Shown here: positions 62,101-64,000 of the stretch, one piece after another
Position numbering within the stretch: position 1 is the first letter of the stretch
Layout: each line of letters begins with the position of its first letter
Assembly (NCBI GenBank): GCA_032209605.1
Contig: JASFXZ010000010.1
Location: 13,537,385-13,601,384, forward strand
Source: Mactromeris polynyma
Taxonomy: Eukaryota; Mollusca; Bivalvia; Venerida; Mactridae
Direction of reading: 5' to 3'
Length of the DNA: 64,000 nucleotides
Program-made: the position numbers and the translations under genes
Notes under the pieces: generated by a model
Databases searched by the model: none
Told to the model about the DNA's origin: nothing
What the model saw: only the letters and a program-made list of their open reading frames with translations

Positions 62101-64000
62101 ATGCTGAGTGTTATCATGAACAGGTGTCATTATCAGCAGTTAATACTGTACAACTGATTATCACTTATTACTTTGAATGAGCATACAGTACAACCCCACT
62201 TACAGTCCACCTTGAAGGTAAGAAAACCTCATTAATGGATTTATATTTTCATGGCCCAGTTGTTGACTTTCTTACATATTTTAATTACTGTGAAACCTCA
62301 ATTAAAGACCACCTCAATAGTTGAACCACCGCAAAATTAAGAACACCATTTTCAAGTCCATTTTCACTGTTTTGCTCTTTATTCAACCTCCATATTAAGA
62401 CCACCTTGATAAGAAGACCAGTTTTCAAGGGTCCCAATGGTGGTCTTATTACTGAGGTTTCACTGTACATAATATCATTCCCTGATGACAGCTACCAACA
62501 CACATTTGTTTGGAATTTGAAAAAATACCACCATTAAGGTAAGCAGTGACTATATACGTAGTATGAGCTGTGGTTGTTGGCTGAGCAACCAGTTATTGGT
62601 AGAAAACAGATAGGTGGATAGATTGAACAAACACCTCACTATGTTTTATAACCCTTTGCGTCACATATTTCACAACATCACATATAGCAGTTCTTTGCGT
62701 ACATGTGACACAAAATTTGTTATCAAAGGGAAATAACTTTATTGGTGGAAATGAAAACTGAACATTGCTTATTTCCCTTGCTTTGTAAATTTGTCCAATA
62801 CTTGATATCTTTGTATTGTCATTATGTATGGCTTACACAGTGGACTGTATTCTGAGGATAATTAGTTGACATATTCGGGGGTTTTTAAATCTTTATTTTG
62901 TTATTATTCAAGTTGATCATTTCGTTGAACCTGCATAAAACACATCACCTCGGTCCAATAATGTATTATAACAATTTTGTATATTTGGCCCAGACATTGA
63001 ACACAGTAAATATTATTGTATAAGTGGCAAAGTTTGTGACGCGGAAATGTTTGGGAATTCATGAAAGTTACGAAAATAACAGCCAGTAAATTACCTCATT
63101 CCATTCCATCTTCCTTGGAAGGACAAGACCTGCCCAGTCTGGGAATCAAACCTGAACCTCCTGGGTGACACCCCAGTCCTATACCAACTAAGCTTACTGG
63201 ACAGAGTTACTCAATTTATATAAAGCTTACATGTAATATTTTTGTTTCAGATTCCAAAAAACCTTACCTCACTTAACTGGAAAGTTCTTCTCACTGTGAT
63301 GGATACCGAGAAGAAGAAATTGAAATATTTAGCAAAGTTGTGGGAGCAAGACAATGAGAAGATTCAGGAGGCGGCAGTTGTGGAGAGTTTTATTAATGAT
63401 GATTTATACATTTGTGATGATGATAGTAATCCCATAAGAAGAACCTTTTCTATGCAACGATTTGCAAACAGATGGAAGGGTGTTCAGTCTATGATGTATG
63501 GTCGGTCAGTTATTGTAGATATGGACTACGAATCTGATGATTTTGAAGGTGTTAAGACTATTGAACAGATTATACGCATGTATAGACACAATTGTTTGCA
63601 TATATTACCTTGCCATTTGCATTTTACTAGTGTTAGAAATAACAATTCCTTGCTTAAGTTTCTAGAAACAGCGGCAGGAAAGCATATTGCTGCCGATTTT
63701 CATGATGAACATTTTCTTGATGTGTTTCCTTCGAAACGTCTGTTTTATCTAACGCCCGAAGGTCCGATGATTCAAACTGAGGAGATAGATGAGGATACTA
63801 TATTCATATTGGGAGGTATAGGAAGCCCTGGTATCGGGAAGAGATCTTATGCCAAGGCAAAAATGTTGGGAATTCCTCAAGGATCATTCCCCATGAGAAA
63901 GTATATAAGGTCAGTATTACCTGGGGGGTTTTTATTTTCTGATTTGCAGTTTGAATTTATTTTTTTCAGGACAACTTTCTTGACTAATTCCAACGTGACG
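59148..64000 (+). CDS. TRMT10C: TRMT10C paralogue E, divergent, catalytic Asp lost, 3'-partial
   Basis: Exons 59148-59208, 60446-60669, 63251-63909 and 63970 to beyond the window join in frame with the same phases (1, 0, 2) as copies A-D. Exon 1 (MMAYKLYKFCIPVLQMKTRS) is basic and hydrophobic, as in a mitochondrial presequence. Exon 2 is charged (YIIEDILDAKYKHFSDILDK). Exon 3 has the SPOUT core: SVIVDMDYESDDFEGVKTIE, HFHDEHFLDVFP equivalent ADFHDEHFLDVFP, YLTPEGPMIQ and FILGGIGSPG. The position of the catalytic Asp (GGLVD in C) is Ser here (GGIGS, about residue 287), with one residue deleted nearby. Intron 3 is only 60 bp, and its acceptor (TTTTTTCAG|G) has an alternative upstream at 64001-59. 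The start may be either of two adjacent ATGs. The 5' splice site of intron 2 is repeated in tandem. Confidence 0.78.
59842..60412 (+). repeat. 'TGCCCC'-family repeat with nested MITE, intron 1 of copy E
   Basis: Begins TGGGGCCGGGGGCATGTAGG, has two sub-units with 'CACAAATGTTTATTAGGATGA'-like pieces and ends GTGTCCTATGGACACAATTA, the same tail as at 10285. A MITE at 60004-60190 interrupts it. Confidence 0.6.
60004..60190. mobile_element. MITE, second copy of the element at 14023
   Basis: Termini ACAGTCAAACCTGTCTGTAA and CACAGGTTTGACTGTA. Nearly identical to 14023-14214, lacking a few bases near 60116. Nested in a TGCCCC repeat. Confidence 0.75.
60621..60963 (+). repeat. 49-bp tandem repeat carrying the intron 2 donor of copy E, 7 units
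   Basis: The first unit is the last 49 bp of coding exon 2. Six more follow at 60670, 60719, 60768, 60817, 60866 and 60915, each ending GAGGAAGCAAAG|GT. The unit is not a multiple of 3, and reading past the first donor meets TGA within six codons (GTAGGAACTAATGATTGA), so only the first donor keeps the frame. Confidence 0.95.
60999..61140. mobile_element. MITE of the 'AAGACC' family
   Basis: TTGAAACCTCAATATTAAGA on the left and GTATGTGAGGTTTTTACTGT on the right form imperfect inverted repeats. It starts 36 bp after the tandem donor array. Confidence 0.55.
61348..61610. mobile_element. MITE-like element, relative of 22203-22441
   Basis: Left end GCCTTATTCACTAACATTTA, right end AAGTGTTTGTGTATACGGCC, and shared interior TTTTTGCTCCTACGTTGTTA. 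In intron 2 of copy E. Confidence 0.55.
62287..62467. mobile_element. MITE of the 'AAGACCACC' family
   Basis: Left end ACTGTGAAACCTCAATTAAA and right end TTACTGAGGTTTCACTGTA are inverted complements. The interior TTTATTCAACCTCCATATTA also occurs in the 12820 copy. Confidence 0.65.
63131..63200 (-). mobile_element. tRNA-like SINE head (minus strand)
   Basis: On the minus strand TAAGCTTAGTTGGTATAGGA resembles an A box, and GGTTTGATTCCCA (63140-63152) a B box at tRNA spacing. No paired acceptor stem was found, so it reads as a SINE fragment, not a tRNA gene. It lies just before exon 3 of copy E. Confidence 0.5.

Overview
The window looks like nuclear DNA of a bivalve mollusc or a close lophotrochozoan. 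It is AT-rich. Genes are split by GT-AG introns (two GC-AG) into short exons, and they are embedded in dense dispersed and tandem repeats of kinds familiar from bivalve genomes: CCCCC/GGGGG-headed 'TGCCCCCACTC' repeats, AGGTCA-rich repeats and 'AAGACCACC' MITEs. The species assignment is inference. A 200-N assembly gap lies at 17144-17343.

Region 1 (921-16107, +): the 3' part of one long gene. I reconstructed 29 exons that stay in frame for 1039 codons to a stop. In order they encode a MULE-transposase-like segment, a SWIM zinc finger, a Ulp1/C48 cysteine protease, a PHD-like zinc cluster, a canonical C4HC3 PHD finger and an unassigned C-terminal region. The 5' end lies left of the window. 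The intact frame across 29 exons suggests a host gene built from, or shared with, a Mutator-like transposase.

Region 2 (about 16.1-22.5 kb): repeat-rich intergenic DNA with three minisatellites (44-, 42- and 58-bp units), the gap and dispersed repeats.

Region 3 (22.5-64 kb): five paralogues of the mitochondrial RNase P subunit and tRNA methyltransferase TRMT10C (MRPP1), in strictly alternating orientation: A (+, 22517-26568), B (-, 37252-33326), C (+, 39021-44921), D (-, 56282-51829) and E (+, 59148 to beyond the right edge). All share the same four-coding-exon structure with intron phases 1-0-2, and an exon 1 that encodes a mitochondrial-type presequence. A and B are similar in exons 2-4; C and D are similar throughout, including 5'UTR exon and introns; E is the most divergent and has lost the catalytic Asp. 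B carries a C/D-type exon 1 on an A-type body. A/B and C/D are tail-to-tail; B/C and D/E are head-to-head over short, probably bidirectional, promoter regions. Local oddities include a tandemly duplicated 3' splice site in A, a tandemly repeated 5' splice site in E, an 86-bp-arm hairpin in intron 1 of B, and GC-AG introns in B and D.

Between A and B lies a complete mariner element (26937-28761) with near-perfect terminal inverted repeats, TA flanks and a 363-codon DD34D transposase interrupted by a consensus spliceosomal intron. Between the paralogues there are also a decayed C2H2 zinc-finger fragment (about 31.7-32.1 kb) and a decayed BIR (IAP-type) fragment (about 50 kb). Functionally, the cluster would supply several versions of one mitochondrial tRNA-processing and methylation protein; whether all are expressed cannot be read from the sequence.
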